From an uncultured Anaerolineae bacterium (GTDB lineage Bacteria > Chloroflexota > Anaerolineae > Anaerolineales > Villigracilaceae), in the NCBI GenBank assembly GCA_903854805.1, contig CAINXK010000053.1:1-64000 (forward strand): a DNA stretch of 64,000 bases, read 5' to 3'. Each line of letters starts with the position of its first letter. Position 1 is the stretch's first letter. Under the pieces are notes generated by a model. That model saw nothing but the letters and a program-made list of their open reading frames with translations, did not search any database and was not told the DNA's origin. Position numbers and translations under genes: made by a program. This document shows positions 63,062 to 64,000 of the stretch, in pieces.

Positions 63062-63976
63062 ATGAAAGATACCATGCCCTGGAATTTGACAACCACCCAA
63101 GCTCAGGCAGGCGATATTGTTCAGCTCGTTGGCCTGCGCCACAAACATTTTATATTTACCCTGACTCCCAGTGGGGAAATGCACACTCATCGCGGCATCA
63201 TAAAACACGATGACCTGATCGGTTTGCCATGGGGAACACAGATTTTCAGCCACCTGGGCAGCCCTTTTTTCTTGCTTCAGCCCATGCTGGGTGACATTTT
63301 AACCAACCTGCCTCGTAACACGCAAATCCTTTACCCCAAAGAGATTGGCTTTATTATGATCACGATGGGAATTGGGCCTGGTCAGCGAGTCATCGAAGCG
63401 GGTACTGGTTCCGGCGCAATGACCATCGCCCTGGCCCATCTTGTTGGCCCAGAAGGCAAAGTTATTTCGTATGAACGGCGTCCTGAGTTCCAAAAATTGG
63501 CCATGAAAAATCTGACCCGCCTGGGTCTGGAAGAACGCGTGGAATTCAAGCTAAAAGATATTGGCGAAGGCCTGGACGACACCAATGCGGATGCCTTTTT
63601 CCTGGATGTGCCCAACCCGTATGATTATATTGAACAAGTGCGCTCAGCGCTGAAGCCTGGCGGTTTTTTCTGCGCTCTGATCCCCACATTCAACCAGGTC
63701 GAAAAAATCCTGCACGCCCTGCAGCGCAATAAATTCGCTTTTCTTGAGATGTGTGAAGTGCTATTACGGTATTACAAAACCGAACCAAGCCGACTAAGAC
63801 CCACCGATCGGATGGTTGCGCATACCGGGTTCCTGATCTTTGGACGCAGAATCGAACCAAGTGAGGACCCACGCGCTATTGAGCTACTTACCGAAGTTGG
63901 GATGATCAGTAAATTGAAAAAAACTGATCCGGACGAAGAAATCCCTGAAATCGAGACCTCAGCAGAGGAGGCCTGA
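63062..63976 (+). CDS. trmI: tRNA (adenine-N1)-methyltransferase TrmI
   Basis: A 304-residue tetrameric-type enzyme methylating A58 in the T-loop of tRNA. The beta-rich N domain has GDIVQLVGLRHKHFIFTL and HRGIIKHDDLIGLPWG; the SAM domain has VIEAGTGSGAMTIALAHLV, VISYERRPEFQKLAMKNL, DAFFLDVPNPYDYI and LRPTDRMVAHTGFLIFGRR. Such TrmI proteins are typical of Thermus, Actinobacteria and Chloroflexi-like groups. There is no clear ribosome binding site. The stop overlaps the next gene (TGATG). Confidence 0.93.
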   Translation: MKDTMPWNLTTTQAQAGDIVQLVGLRHKHFIFTLTPSGEMHTHRGIIKHDDLIGLPWGTQIFSHLGSPFFLLQPMLGDILTNLPRNTQILYPKEIGFIMITMGIGPGQRVIEAGTGSGAMTIALAHLVGPEGKVISYERRPEFQKLAMKNLTRLGLEERVEFKLKDIGEGLDDTNADAFFLDVPNPYDYIEQVRSALKPGGFFCALIPTFNQVEKILHALQRNKFAFLEMCEVLLRYYKTEPSRLRPTDRMVAHTGFLIFGRRIEPSEDPRAIELLTEVGMISKLKKTDPDEEIPEIETSAEEA

Positions 63977-64000
63977 TGCGCCGACGAGGATTTGGCTTTG
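63976..64000 (+). CDS. Start of next gene, partial
   Basis: An ATG at 63976 shares its first base with the trmI stop and reads MRRRGFGF to the window edge. GAGGAGG in the end of trmI supplies a ribosome binding site, so a translationally coupled gene is likely. Product unknown. Confidence 0.5.

Overview
The window looks like chromosomal DNA of a free-living bacterium of the Chloroflexi, most likely class Anaerolineae. That placement is inferred from the gene set, not from a marker search: moderate GC, F420-type oxidoreductases, an archaeal-like short MetRS, a TrmI-type tRNA methyltransferase, lipoproteins with Thr/Ala/Pro-rich linkers, BMP-type ABC transport and YeeE/YedE proteins beside multiheme cytochromes. 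I saw no functional tRNA, no rRNA, no CRISPR array and no prophage. One partial transposase gene runs off the left edge.

Layout. 1-2.7 kb: transposase fragment, a CBS-ACT protein and an RluB-type pseudouridine synthase with a long repeat tail. 2.8-8.5 kb: a co-directional carbohydrate/envelope run (HAD phosphatase, CE7 esterase, MFS carrier, methyltransferase-glycosyltransferase fusion, UDP-GlcNAc 2-epimerase) closed by a strong terminator. 8.7-13.7 kb: a lipoprotein, a fused PabB-PabC and a YyaL-type protein. 14.1-19 kb: a BMP-type nucleoside/sugar ABC transporter. 19-25.7 kb, minus strand: ArsR regulator, octaheme cytochrome, heptaheme cytochrome with a b-type membrane domain, and two YeeE/YedE proteins, one with a rhodanese domain. 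This looks like a respiratory sulfur-compound module. 26-35.5 kb, minus strand: many small membrane and redox proteins, including a redoxin whose in-frame TGA fits selenocysteine. 35.8-41.2 kb: nucleoside hydrolase, OsmC-like protein and the complete oxidative pentose phosphate set (pgl, gnd, zwf). 41.3-51.5 kb: MFS carrier, metG with a structured leader, rpoD, YceD, an FAD oxidoreductase, polyprenyl synthase, TatD and a phosphohexomutase. 51.7-64 kb: formyl-THF cyclo-ligase, a divergent MocR/DUF2917 pair, SDR, THUMP-type RNA methyltransferase, cysteine desulfurase, MnmA, an S9 peptidase and TrmI.

The most notable items are three. The first is the probable selenoprotein redoxin (29173-29679), which a standard ORF caller would cut at the TGA; a stem-loop of bacterial SECIS shape lies just downstream. 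The second is the five-gene multiheme cytochrome/YeeE operon. The third is a pseudoknot-capable leader RNA with an intrinsic terminator upstream of metG. Several genes (rluB, pabBC, the THUMP methyltransferase) have a TATAAT box only 7-9 nt before the start codon and no Shine-Dalgarno sequence, which suggests leaderless transcripts. All functions are read from motifs and family knowledge; nothing was searched against a database.
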